Assembly (NCBI GenBank): GCA_017469795.1
Contig: JAFUFT010000036.1
Span: 1 to 45,340, forward strand
Reading direction: 5' to 3'
Length of the DNA: 45,340 bases
Source: Oscillospiraceae bacterium
GTDB lineage: Bacteria > Bacillota > Clostridia > Oscillospirales > Oscillospiraceae
This document shows positions 35,387-42,823 of this stretch, one piece after another. Position 1 is the first letter of the stretch; every line of letters starts with the position of its first letter. Below the pieces are notes generated by a model. The model was given only the letters and a program-made list of their open reading frames with translations, did not search any database and had not been told where the DNA came from. The position numbers and the translations under genes are program-made.

Positions 35387-35631
35387 GTTTAAGTACCATG
35401 TACCCTAATCATAGCTTGCGCACAATCAAAAGAACCGTCAAAATCAATTCTGAATTTGTGCTGTCTTTAGATTCTTTTCATCAACGCATACCTGTACAAT
35501 TATACCTCTAAAGTATACCATAAAACGGATTGTAATGAAAGACTTCCTGCCGGAACATTCGCGCAGATTTTCTGCCGTTTGTGAAATCAGGTCCGGTCCA
35601 GGCCTGTCTTCAGGAGCAGACTATTTAAGAT
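35387..35631. other. Spacer between the IS3 and IS1595 elements
   Basis: I see no gene in this AT-rich stretch. At its left edge GGGTACA (35380-35386) and TGTACCC (35399-35405) form an inverted repeat that straddles the IS3 end, possibly the relic end of a second copy. A minus-strand TATAAT near 35510 has no convincing -35. Confidence 0.5.
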
Positions 35632-35642
35632 ATATATTATAA
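35632..35642. repeat. 11-bp direct repeat flanking IS1595, left copy
   Basis: ATATATTATAA, repeated at 36633-36643. It is the likely target duplication of IS1595 (usually 8 bp, AT-rich), lengthened here by chance in AT-rich DNA. Confidence 0.7.
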
Positions 35643-36632
35643 AATGGGTATCGGCTTAATTCAGCAAAGCACAAGATGTAGCAACAGCCCTTGACAATCT
35701 GGCGAAGAGTTGCGCGGGCCTGAACCTGCGATTGTATCTGAAGCAGAATTCATCCAGATATGGCTGGTAGTCGCCACAGCTTCCGTGGTAGGTTCCGAGC
35801 AGAAATGCCTTGAAGTTCCCGATTGCGACATGGACCCATTTGAGATCACCAACCTGATACTTTGACGGGTTAACCTTGACGCCCTCCAGCCCAGGATAAC
35901 TCTTGTAGCCGTCGCATTCAATCGTAGAATCCTGCTTCACATGGCCGTTTATGACAGTTTGCAAAGTACCAGTCGTAACATCAGGAATCATTTGGAGCCG
36001 CATAAATAACGGGCGCTCTTTTTCGTCCTTTGACACCGCAACCGCCATTTTCTTGCGCTCGGTACCCCGACCACGCTTCTTTCCGCGTTTTGGAGCTCCC
36101 AGATATGCTTCATCCATCTCGACAATTCCTTCCAGCAGGTAATTCTGGTCACGGTCGTGCATGGCGCTGCGAATCCGCACAAGAAGATACCATGCGCTCT
36201 CATAGGAAACTTCAAGCTGTCTGGCCAACCCCTTTGCTGAGATGCCACGCTTATCGGTGGCGCAGAGATAAATGGCCCAGAACCAGACCGTAAGCGGAAG
36301 ATGTGTGCGGTGCATGACTGTACCAGCAGTGACAGAGGTTTGCCGACGGCAGTGTCTACACTGGCAGGAGCGGCGAGTCTTGAGGTAGTAATACTCTCTG
36401 CTCCCACACTTGGGACATACGAACCCCTCTGGAAATCGATCTTGGAACAGATACTCTCGGCAAGCATCCTCTGTTGCGAACCGTGTGCGGAAGTCTTTGA
36501 ACGTGATCTGCGCTGCTTTCGACATCTTGAAGCACCTCTTTATCCTGTGATGCTTCTATTCTACGAGCAACCACGTACCATATTTGGTGCTTCATTCAAC
36601 ATCCTGTGGTCGGCTGACTAAAGCCGATACGC
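35643..36632 (-). mobile_element. IS1595-family insertion sequence (ISXO2-like)
   Basis: The ends match as GTATCGGCTTAATTCAGC (from 35648 inward) and GTATCGGCTTTAGTCAGC (from 36630 inward on the minus strand), 16 of 18 identical. They enclose one transposase gene. The element is flanked by 11-bp direct repeats, so the insertion is intact and probably recent. Confidence 0.87.
35656..36525 (-). CDS. IS1595-family transposase
   Basis: This 289-residue protein has an N-terminal zinc ribbon (CPKCGSREYYYLKTRRSCQCRHC, residues about 36-58). A helix-turn-helix-like region follows (SAKGLARQLEVSYESAWYLLVRIRSAM). The ISXO2-like DDE core begins EMDEAYLGAPKRGKKRGRG and includes IECDGYKSYPGL, HVAIGNFKAFLLGTYHG and the C-terminal YLDEFCFRYNRR. 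These are the usual marks of the family and the frame is intact. It is the only gene in the element. The stop lies only 8 nt from the terminal repeat. Confidence 0.92.
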   Translation of the reverse strand: MSKAAQITFKDFRTRFATEDACREYLFQDRFPEGFVCPKCGSREYYYLKTRRSCQCRHCRRQTSVTAGTVMHRTHLPLTVWFWAIYLCATDKRGISAKGLARQLEVSYESAWYLLVRIRSAMHDRDQNYLLEGIVEMDEAYLGAPKRGKKRGRGTERKKMAVAVSKDEKERPLFMRLQMIPDVTTGTLQTVINGHVKQDSTIECDGYKSYPGLEGVKVNPSKYQVGDLKWVHVAIGNFKAFLLGTYHGSCGDYQPYLDEFCFRYNRRFRPAQLFARLSRAVATSCALLN

Positions 36633-36643
36633 ATATATTATAA
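36633..36643. repeat. 11-bp direct repeat flanking IS1595, right copy
   Basis: ATATATTATAA, identical to 35632-35642. Confidence 0.7.
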
Positions 36644-36718
36644 TAGTATATCAGGTATGCCCCCCACTTTCTGTCCACCTTCCAACTAAGGATGTCCCGG
36701 GCGTTTCCAGGCCAAAAA

Positions 36719-36755
36719 GCCCTGGACTTCTGCATCAAATGCAGAAGTCCAGGGC
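36719..36755 (-). terminator. Terminator of the beta-helix protein gene
   Basis: A perfect 17-bp stem (36719-36735 with 36739-36755, loop CAA), followed on the minus strand by TTTTTGG. It lies 37 nt past the stop. Confidence 0.9.
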
Positions 36756-36791
36756 GCTCGTAATTTGAGTGGGGATTCTACATTCTATCAT

Positions 36792-38678
36792 TTAAAGACT
36801 CACCTTCTCGCCACCCACATACAGCGAATAACCGTTGAGATCGATCCCTGAGGTATCGCCGCTGAGGGAGGTGATATAGCTGTCGCCGGTGAGAGTCCAG
36901 GTGGAGCCGGACTCCAGAGAGACATTCACAGTGCCCGCCGCGCCGGAGGTGTTGATCGCTCCGGTATAACTCGACCCATTGGCCGCATACAGCGTCAGAC
37001 TGGAGACGCTGTCCACGGTGATGGCGCCCCGGATTGTCTGGGCATCCAGATTCATGGTGGCGTTGCCGCCGTTCTTTCCGGCCGTCCCCCATGCATCCGC
37101 GGACAGGTTCAGGAAGCTGTCGCTGTCCGCCGCGTAGTTGAAGTCCACACCGCTGAGGTTGATGGTCGTTGTAACGTTGGTCACATGGAACATGGTCCCG
37201 GTCTGCGCGGTCATGGAGCCGCCGTTCATGGTAAACTCTGATGCGCCCCCGGAGGCGTCGCCCGACATGGACTGATAGATCAGTACATTGGTCTTAACGG
37301 TAGACTGTCCGTTCAGCTTGGAATTGTTTCCGAAAACGGTGGCGTTGTTCAGGGTGACGGAGTTGCCGCCCTCGATGACCACCGCCTCGGAGGCGCTGGC
37401 GGTCAGGGTCGCGTCGGAAACAGTGATATCGGCGGTGGAGTAGATGGCGGGTGAACCCATGCCGCTGGCGGAGTAGCTGCCCTCGGTCACTGTAACGGTG
37501 CCGCCACCCCGGTCCGACCGGATGGCCGCAGAGGAATTGCCGCTGGTGATCACCGTCAGATTGCTGGCGGTCAGGCTGGCGCCTCCAGTGGTCATCAGTC
37601 CGCCGGAATTGTTTCCGGTGGTCGTGATGGTGGAGTCGGAGATCGTCACGGATGTGCCGGTGCCGTAGCTGAAGACGCCGTTGGCGTGGCTGCCGTCCGT
37701 GGTGATGTTCGAGTTGGAGATAGTCAGATCCGCACCGTTTTCCGCCAGCACTGCCGCGTTGGTGCCGTAGAAGTCTGCGCTCTCATCGCCGGAGTCGCCG
37801 GTTTTCTGAACGGTGGCATGGTCCATGGAAACGGTCGTTCCGTCCACCAGCACTGCATTCTCGCTCTGGCCCGAGGAGACATAGGTCTGGTTTTCACTGT
37901 TTTCCGTCAGAGTCGTTGCCGCCTGATAGCTCTCCGGCGCTCCGCTGTTCCCGCCGGGCATACCGGGCTGCTGATTGCTCTGCTGTCCACCCTGCCCCAT
38001 GTCAGGCTGCTGACCGTTCTGCGGCATAGCTGGCTGGGAATTATGCTCGCTCAACTGATAGACCTCCTGGGTTCTCTCCGGTGCGGAGGGACCGGTCATC
38101 CCGGCAGCGGACTCCCCATTGGACGCCGCGCTCTGCTGGATCATTCCGCCGGGGAACGCCATCCGGTCTCCGGTACCTGTCTGGCCGCCGTAGAGTTCAT
38201 AGATCATGCGGATCAGCTGTTCCAGCATCTCCCGGAAATGCCCGGGCAGATCCTGTCCGGGATTTGCGTCCTGCTGCGACATCTCACCTTCAGAAACCTC
38301 CCCAGCGGGAAGATCAGGGCGCTCGCCGTCAGGAGCTTTGCCATCCGGAAGCTCGGGACGTTCGCCATCTGGAATCTCTCCGTCCGGAAGCTCGGGACGT
38401 TCACCATCCGGTGCTTCTCCGTCCGGGAGCTCGGGACGTTCGCCATCCGGGGCTTCTCCGTCCGGAAGCTCGGGACGTTCGCCGTTTTCGGTATCCGCAT
38501 ACTCCGGCGCAATTCCCCAGGGTGTTGTCTGATCGTCATCCATTTCGCTGAATATGTTTGTTTTTTTGTCGTCCGGCAGGGCTGTCTGTCTGTCCGCGGA
38601 ACTGGCCGCCAGGACTGTGGTTCCTCCGCTGACCATCATCACTGCCGCAAGGCAAAGGGAAATCAATTTCGTCTTCAT
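36792..38678 (-). CDS. Secreted beta-helix-like surface protein with 13-residue repeats
   Basis: This 628-residue exported protein has a signal peptide (KLISLCLAAVMMVSGGTTVLA). A disordered region contains about five copies of the 13-mer DGERPELPDGEAP (residues about 65-125), and a Gln/Pro/Gly/Met-rich stretch runs to about 250. From 260 to the end there is a long Ser/Thr/Asn/Gly-rich series of short strands (DLTISNSNITTDG, SVTISDSTITTTG, SLTASNLTVITSG, DITVSDATLTAS), typical of right-handed parallel beta-helices and autotransporter-like adhesins. No anchor motif is visible, so attachment may be non-covalent. The ATG at 38678 follows AAAGGA. A SigI-type promoter lies about 60 nt upstream, divergent from that of the lysozyme-like gene. 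Confidence 0.82.
   Translation of the reverse strand: MKTKLISLCLAAVMMVSGGTTVLAASSADRQTALPDDKKTNIFSEMDDDQTTPWGIAPEYADTENGERPELPDGEAPDGERPELPDGEAPDGERPELPDGEIPDGERPELPDGKAPDGERPDLPAGEVSEGEMSQQDANPGQDLPGHFREMLEQLIRMIYELYGGQTGTGDRMAFPGGMIQQSAASNGESAAGMTGPSAPERTQEVYQLSEHNSQPAMPQNGQQPDMGQGGQQSNQQPGMPGGNSGAPESYQAATTLTENSENQTYVSSGQSENAVLVDGTTVSMDHATVQKTGDSGDESADFYGTNAAVLAENGADLTISNSNITTDGSHANGVFSYGTGTSVTISDSTITTTGNNSGGLMTTGGASLTASNLTVITSGNSSAAIRSDRGGGTVTVTEGSYSASGMGSPAIYSTADITVSDATLTASASEAVVIEGGNSVTLNNATVFGNNSKLNGQSTVKTNVLIYQSMSGDASGGASEFTMNGGSMTAQTGTMFHVTNVTTTINLSGVDFNYAADSDSFLNLSADAWGTAGKNGGNATMNLDAQTIRGAITVDSVSSLTLYAANGSSYTGAINTSGAAGTVNVSLESGSTWTLTGDSYITSLSGDTSGIDLNGYSLYVGGEKVSL
38302..38489. repeat. 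39-bp tandem repeats, about 4.8 copies
   Basis: Unit boundaries are near 38302, 38341, 38380, 38419 and 38458; the last copy is partial and the first is degenerate. The core is GGAAGCTCGGGACGTTCGCC on the plus strand. The length is a multiple of three, so copy-number change adds or removes 13 residues without a frameshift. Confidence 0.9.
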
Positions 38679-38743
38679 CTCTGTCATCCTTTCTTTCCGG
38701 GTTGGATCTCATTCGGAACAAGTGCACTGTCCTTTCACCCATT

Positions 38744-38774
38744 CATTCGAACGGGGATCCCGAAAAATCGGGGT
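38744..38774 (-). promoter_or_regulatory. Putative SigI promoter of the beta-helix protein gene
   Basis: On the minus strand ACCCC (38770-38774), 20 nt, CGAATG (38744-38749). The flanks GGACCCCG and TTCGAATG resemble those of the divergent site at 38865. Transcription would start near 38737. Confidence 0.7.
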
Positions 38775-38864
38775 CCTCCGTTTTTTTGAGATACGCGAAA
38801 AAATCTCCGCCGTACACTATTTAAATAATGTATCCGAACGCCTTCCGAAAAAAGTTTTTTCCGG

Positions 38865-38895
38865 ACCCCGTTTTTTTCCGGTCCATTTCCGAATG
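38865..38895 (+). promoter_or_regulatory. Putative SigI promoter of the lysozyme-sigI2-rsgI2 operon
   Basis: ACCCC (38865-38869), 20 nt, CGAATG (38890-38895), within GGACCCCG...CCGAATG. It lies 31 nt before the ATG at 38927 with AGGAGG between. If SigI reads it, the second sigma factor is autoregulated. Confidence 0.72.
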
Positions 38896-38926
38896 TACTG
38901 GTGTAGAAAACACAGGAGGTATTCCA

Positions 38927-39457
38927 ATGAAAACAAAAATGATTTCCATTCTGCTGGCGGTTCTGATTCTGGGAAGTCTGATGATCCCGGCGGTCTTCGC
39001 GGCGGATACGGATTACAGCGAACTGGACAACGAAACGGCGGTCTATACATATCTGACTGAAGAGATGGGTCTGAACACGGCCGCTGCCTGCGGCGTTCTG
39101 GCCAACATCGAATACGAGTCCGGATTCGACCCCACCGTCTGGGGTGACGGCGGAACCAGCCACGGCCTGTGCCAGTGGCACAGCGGACGCTGCAGCAACC
39201 TCAGCCGGTTCTGCGAGGAAAACGGCTACGACGTGGATTCCGTTTACGGACAGATGGCCTATCTGGAGTATGAGCTGACCAACAGCTATCCCTCCGTTCT
39301 GGAGTATCTGCAGAATGTGGAGGACAGTGCCTCCGGCGCCTATGACGCGGCCTGGTACTGGTGCTGCCACTTTGAGATTCCGGCGGACCGGGAATATCAG
39401 GCAGATCTGCGTGGCACCGCAGCAAGCGAGGACTATTACCCGGCATACGCCTCGTGA
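38927..39457 (+). CDS. Secreted phage-tail-lysozyme-like protein
   Basis: This 176-residue protein has a signal peptide (MKTKMISILLAVLILGSLM, cut near AVFAAD). One domain of the phage tail lysozyme type follows. AAACGVLANIEYESGFDP carries the expected catalytic Glu (YES), and WGDGGTSHGLCQWHSGR and LEYELTNSYPSVLEYLQ are family marks. Six Cys residues may form disulfides. It should cut peptidoglycan outside the membrane. The ATG follows AGGAGG at 7 nt. It sits directly before sigI2, with a 65-nt gap and no terminator, under a SigI-type promoter. A wall-lytic enzyme in a SigI operon agrees with the wall-homeostasis role of SigI in B. subtilis. Confidence 0.85.
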   Translation: MKTKMISILLAVLILGSLMIPAVFAADTDYSELDNETAVYTYLTEEMGLNTAAACGVLANIEYESGFDPTVWGDGGTSHGLCQWHSGRCSNLSRFCEENGYDVDSVYGQMAYLEYELTNSYPSVLEYLQNVEDSASGAYDAAWYWCCHFEIPADREYQADLRGTAASEDYYPAYAS

Positions 39458-39522
39458 TCCAGAATCAGCACAATACCCATTGGCATAGCACCCATCAGGA
39501 AAGGACGCAGTGAACTGGCGAA

Positions 39523-40242
39523 ATGGATCATGCGGCAATTGCGGCCAAGACCGACGAACGAATTCTGGAAAACTTCATAACGGAAAACCAGCGGTTCATT
39601 CTGGTCTGCGCGGCCAAGGCTGCCCGGCGTTTTGTCACCAAAAGCGACGACGAATGGTCCACGGCGCTGCTGGCCTTCCACGAGGCGGTGGGCGCCTACG
39701 ATGCAGGAAAGGGATCGTTCCGGTCCTTTGCCTCGCTGATCATAAGGCGGCGGGTGACGGACTATCTCCGGGGAGAGATGCGGCACAGCGGCGAGATCCC
39801 GGTGGAGCCCTACACCATGACCGGGGAGCTCCCTGATGAGTCCCCCTCCCCGCTGCAGGTCAGGGTCCGGGAGCAGGTCACAAAAATGGCGGAGGAAACC
39901 GTTCAAATCGGCTCCGCCGCAGAGGAGATCGGCGCAATGCAGCAGATCCTGGGGGCCTACGGGTTTTCCTTTTTCGATCTTTCCGACAGCTCTCCAAAGG
40001 CGGAGAAGACCAGACGGCAGTGTGCTCTTGCGATCCGGGCTCTGATCGGGGAACCGGCCCTGCTTGAGCGGATGCAGACGTCAAAAACGCTCCCCATCCG
40101 GGAGCTTGCGCTGAGAAGCGGCGTTTCCAAAAAGCTGCTGGAGCGGCACAGAAAGTACATCATAGCGGCGGCAGAGATCCTGACCGGAGATTTTCCGGTC
40201 CTCGGAGATTACCTCAAGCCCATCAGAAAGGCGGTGACATAA
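39523..40242 (+). CDS. sigI: RNA polymerase sigma factor SigI (pair 2)
   Basis: This 239-residue protein is a paralogue of the copy at 16045-16797. It has region 2 KSDDEWSTALLAFHEAVGAYDAGKGSFRSFASLIIRRRVTDYLR and the SigI C-terminal domain YGFSFFDLSDSSPKAEKTRRQCALA and SGVSKKLLERHRKYIIAAAEILTGDFPVL. The middle linker is the most diverged part. The ATG at 39523 is set by alignment with copy 1, because its ribosome binding site (GGAAAGG) is rather distant. The stop codon is directly followed by the rsgI ATG, so the two are translationally coupled. It is likely co-transcribed with the lysozyme-like gene. Confidence 0.92.
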   Translation: MDHAAIAAKTDERILENFITENQRFILVCAAKAARRFVTKSDDEWSTALLAFHEAVGAYDAGKGSFRSFASLIIRRRVTDYLRGEMRHSGEIPVEPYTMTGELPDESPSPLQVRVREQVTKMAEETVQIGSAAEEIGAMQQILGAYGFSFFDLSDSSPKAEKTRRQCALAIRALIGEPALLERMQTSKTLPIRELALRSGVSKKLLERHRKYIIAAAEILTGDFPVLGDYLKPIRKAVT

Positions 40243-41202
40243 ATGAAGGCGGTCGTATTGGAGATCCGGAACGGCACAGCGGCCGTACTCCGGGAGGACG
40301 GCATCGTGGAGAAGCTGCGAAGATCATGCGAAGTTGGTCAGACCATCGAGCTCAGTGGCAGCCAGAAGCGCCATGCCCTGGTACACACCCTGCGGGCAGC
40401 GGTGGCGGCTCTGGTGATCCTCGGTGTCCTGGGCGGCGGGTGGTCCTATCAAACCGTTCTTGCATATTCCTACGTCTCCCTGGATGTAGATGACACCTCT
40501 ATCGAATATACCCTCAACCGGAGAGATCAGGTGATCGACGTCACCGCCCAGAACGAAGCCTCTCTGGAACTGGCTCAGCAGCTGAACGGAGAAGGGATCC
40601 GGCAGACCGACATCGGTGACGCCATCCGAAAAACCATAGAGATCCTGTCTCCCCAGGAGGAACAAACGGCAACAGTCGCCGTCACCTCCGGTTCCGATTC
40701 CAAAGCGGAGCTGCTCCGTCAGGAGGTCTCCAGGGATCTGGAGACCAGCGGCGGTCTGCAGTTTGAGGCGCACACCGCCTCCAGAAAGGAACGCAAGGCC
40801 GCTCAGGAACACGGCATGAGCACCGGGCGGTATCAGGCCTCCAGGCAGGGCGGGGCGAAGCAGGAGGATCCGGCGGAGTCCGGCTTCCCGGCTGCGGAGG
40901 AATCCGAAAACGCCGCACCCGATCCAAGGCCTGAGAAGGACGTTCCCGGCAAAGAGGACGCGGCGGCGGATCATAAGATAAACAAGCAGGAGGATCTCCA
41001 GACTGAACCCGGCGAAACGCAGTCCGGGCAGTCTCAGGAAATGCCGCCGGAGCGGCAGGATGCTCCGGTTCAGCAGGAAACCCGGCCCGGAGGCATGCAG
41101 CGCGGCGCGTCTCCGCAGACGCCGTCCATCCCGGAATCCGGTCCCGTTGGCGGAGAACCTGCCATACAGCCGAATGCAGCGCCAGGGGGCGGCACCCCCT
41201 GA
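40243..41202 (+). CDS. rsgI: RsgI-type anti-sigma factor (pair 2)
   Basis: This 319-residue paralogue of rsgI1 has a SigI-binding domain at 1-45 (MKAVVLEIRNGTAAVLREDG) and a membrane helix at about 45-67 (LRAAVAALVILGVLGGGWSY). An extracellular domain begins SYVSLDVDDTSIEYTLNRRDQVIDV. A long Glu/Gln/Pro/Gly/Ala-rich tail from about 195 to the end is expected to be disordered. As in copy 1, the juxtamembrane motif reads DDTS instead of the NPS of characterised RsgI proteins, so the Asn-Pro bond is missing. The tails of the two copies differ in composition and length, so they may sense different envelope states. The start abuts the sigI2 stop. Confidence 0.86.
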   Translation: MKAVVLEIRNGTAAVLREDGIVEKLRRSCEVGQTIELSGSQKRHALVHTLRAAVAALVILGVLGGGWSYQTVLAYSYVSLDVDDTSIEYTLNRRDQVIDVTAQNEASLELAQQLNGEGIRQTDIGDAIRKTIEILSPQEEQTATVAVTSGSDSKAELLRQEVSRDLETSGGLQFEAHTASRKERKAAQEHGMSTGRYQASRQGGAKQEDPAESGFPAAEESENAAPDPRPEKDVPGKEDAAADHKINKQEDLQTEPGETQSGQSQEMPPERQDAPVQQETRPGGMQRGASPQTPSIPESGPVGGEPAIQPNAAPGGGTP

Positions 41203-41223
41203 TTTCCTCAGCAGTGTTATTCA

Positions 41224-41266
41224 GAAGAGGCAGATTCATCCGCTTAGCGGAAGATCCTGCCTCTTC
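41224..41266 (+). terminator. Terminator of the lysozyme-sigI2-rsgI2 operon
   Basis: A 10-bp stem GAAGAGGCAG/CTGCCTCTTC (41224-41233 with 41257-41266) with an inner CCGC/GCGG hairpin. The following T-tract is short. Confidence 0.65.
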
Positions 41267-41301
41267 ATTGCCGGTACCACTGTAGCCACAAACTCCGCCT
41301 G

Positions 41302-41330
41302 TTGCATCCCCGTCTCCGTTTTGTTACAAT
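41302..41330 (+). promoter_or_regulatory. Sigma-A promoter of the rhodanese lipoprotein gene
   Basis: TTGCAT (41302-41307), 17-nt spacer, TACAAT (41325-41330) with an extended TGT; 52 nt before the ATG. Confidence 0.7.
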
Positions 41331-41382
41331 GGAGAAAAGCGGTTGCTGAATCCCGATGCAACGAGAGAAAGGAGGACACAAT

Positions 41383-42549
41383 ATGAAAGCAATCAAGCTG
41401 ATCTCCTTGATCCTGCTGGCAGCCCTTCTGGCCGGATGCGGCAGTCCGGAGGTCATGGACGGCAGCGACATAGTCCGGAGCTACACCCAGATCAGCCAGG
41501 ACGAGGCCATGCGAATGATGCAGGAGGATGACGGCCACGTGATCGTGGACGTGCGGCGGCAGGACGAGTATGACGCCGGACACATTCCCGGCGCGATCCT
41601 GATTCCAAATGAGGAGATTGGAACGGAGCGGCCGGAGGCGCTGCCTGATCCTGATCAGATCATCCTGATCTACTGCCGCAGTGGAAACCGCTCCAAGCAG
41701 GCTGCCCAGAAGCTCTTCGATATGGGATACATGAACATCTACGAATTCGGCGGGATCAATACATGGCCCGGAGAGATCGTCAAAGAGAACGCCATGGAGA
41801 GCACTCCGGCGGAATCTTCCGCGCAGAAACCTGAGACAGAAAGCCTGCAAATCTGGACGGCAGAAGCGCCGCCGGTCAGCGTCCGGTATGACCGGATGTG
41901 GGAGTACAGCGACTACGCTGAAACCACCGATCCAGAGACGGTCTCCGCCCTCGCGGAGGCGGTTCAGGCGCTGGAGATCGGCGAACCGACCGATATGGCG
42001 ACGGACGACTTTACGGACATTCTGACCTTCGGCTTTGCCGACGGCACGGCCGTCCGGCTGGAATTTGAGGATCAATGCTGGGTGACCGGTGACGGCAAAC
42101 GCTACCAGGTGGAGGGGCTGACCGCCCTGCGCGGCCTGCTGGAAGATATGCTGGAGGATGAACATGCCGCCGCAGTTCAGCCGGTCCCCACCCTCGTCAT
42201 CGAAGCCAACGGCCGCACCTTCTACGCGGAGCCGGAGGACAACTCCTCCGCGGAGGCATTTCTGGACGCTCTGAGCATCGAACCGCTGGAAGTGGAGCTT
42301 CATGACTACGGCGACTTCGAGAAGGTGGGTCCCCTGCCCTGGGATCTGCCGAGAAATGATGAAACGATCACAACAGTTCCCGGCGACGTGATCCTCTATC
42401 AGGGAAACGAGATCACCATCTACTATGACGAAAACACCTGGGACTTCACCCGTCTGGCGAAGATCGGCGGCGTCACAAGAGAGGACCTGCTGGAGGTCTT
42501 CGGCGACGGAAACGTGACCGTGCGCTTCCGGGTGGAGTGGAGCGAGTAA
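41383..42549 (+). CDS. Lipoprotein with rhodanese domain and C-terminal cyclophilin-like domain
   Basis: This 388-residue protein has a signal peptide with lipobox LLAGC near residue 19. A rhodanese domain follows (residues about 35-130) with the active-site loop CRSGNRS (Cys about 98) and HIPGAILIPNEEI, a sulfur-transfer or persulfide-handling unit. The middle part (about 150-260, WEYSDYAETTDPETV) is unfamiliar. The end (about 270-385) resembles the cyclophilin-like fold family, with NGRTFYAEPEDNSSAEAFLDAL, LPRNDETITTVPGDVILYQGNEITIYY and FGDGNVTVRF. The start follows AAAGGAGG. It lies just after the sigI2/rsgI2 operon but has its own sigma-A promoter, so it is probably not in that regulon. 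Confidence 0.85.
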   Translation: MKAIKLISLILLAALLAGCGSPEVMDGSDIVRSYTQISQDEAMRMMQEDDGHVIVDVRRQDEYDAGHIPGAILIPNEEIGTERPEALPDPDQIILIYCRSGNRSKQAAQKLFDMGYMNIYEFGGINTWPGEIVKENAMESTPAESSAQKPETESLQIWTAEAPPVSVRYDRMWEYSDYAETTDPETVSALAEAVQALEIGEPTDMATDDFTDILTFGFADGTAVRLEFEDQCWVTGDGKRYQVEGLTALRGLLEDMLEDEHAAAVQPVPTLVIEANGRTFYAEPEDNSSAEAFLDALSIEPLEVELHDYGDFEKVGPLPWDLPRNDETITTVPGDVILYQGNEITIYYDENTWDFTRLAKIGGVTREDLLEVFGDGNVTVRFRVEWSE

Positions 42550-42573
42550 CAAACTGATTGGATTTTGAGAACA

Positions 42574-42590
42574 GGAAAGGGCTGCTTTCC
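42574..42590 (+). terminator. Weak hairpin after the rhodanese gene
   Basis: A 6-bp stem GGAAAG/CTTTCC with loop GGCTG, followed by CCATTTTCG. Only a weak terminator candidate. The rest of 42591-42757 shows nothing I can name. Confidence 0.3.
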
Positions 42591-42757
42591 CCATTTTCGT
42601 GGTATTTTGAAAGGGAATTGATACCATTTGTTGCCTAAATCCTCCGTTATTTCCTCAAGATCTCCTCCCACGCAAGATGGTCTGATCTGAAAGCCCCGCA
42701 GTTCAGACGGCTTCTCTGAGCAGCGCCGAATGTAACCTGCCTGTAAAGAAAAGTTTC

Positions 42758-42785
42758 TTGCTTCTCCCCTGCTGTGTGCTATAAT
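42758..42785 (+). promoter_or_regulatory. Sigma-A promoter of the small protein gene
   Basis: TTGCTT (42758-42763), 16-nt spacer, TATAAT (42780-42785), 38 nt before the ATG. Confidence 0.7.
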
Positions 42786-42823
42786 TTTAATGTCAGAACG
42801 CTCAGACCACGGAGGGAAGAAAC

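Noticed and set aside
38302..38489. Repeats considered as a CRISPR array
   Set aside because: The units are contiguous with no spacers, are in frame and encode a 13-residue protein repeat.
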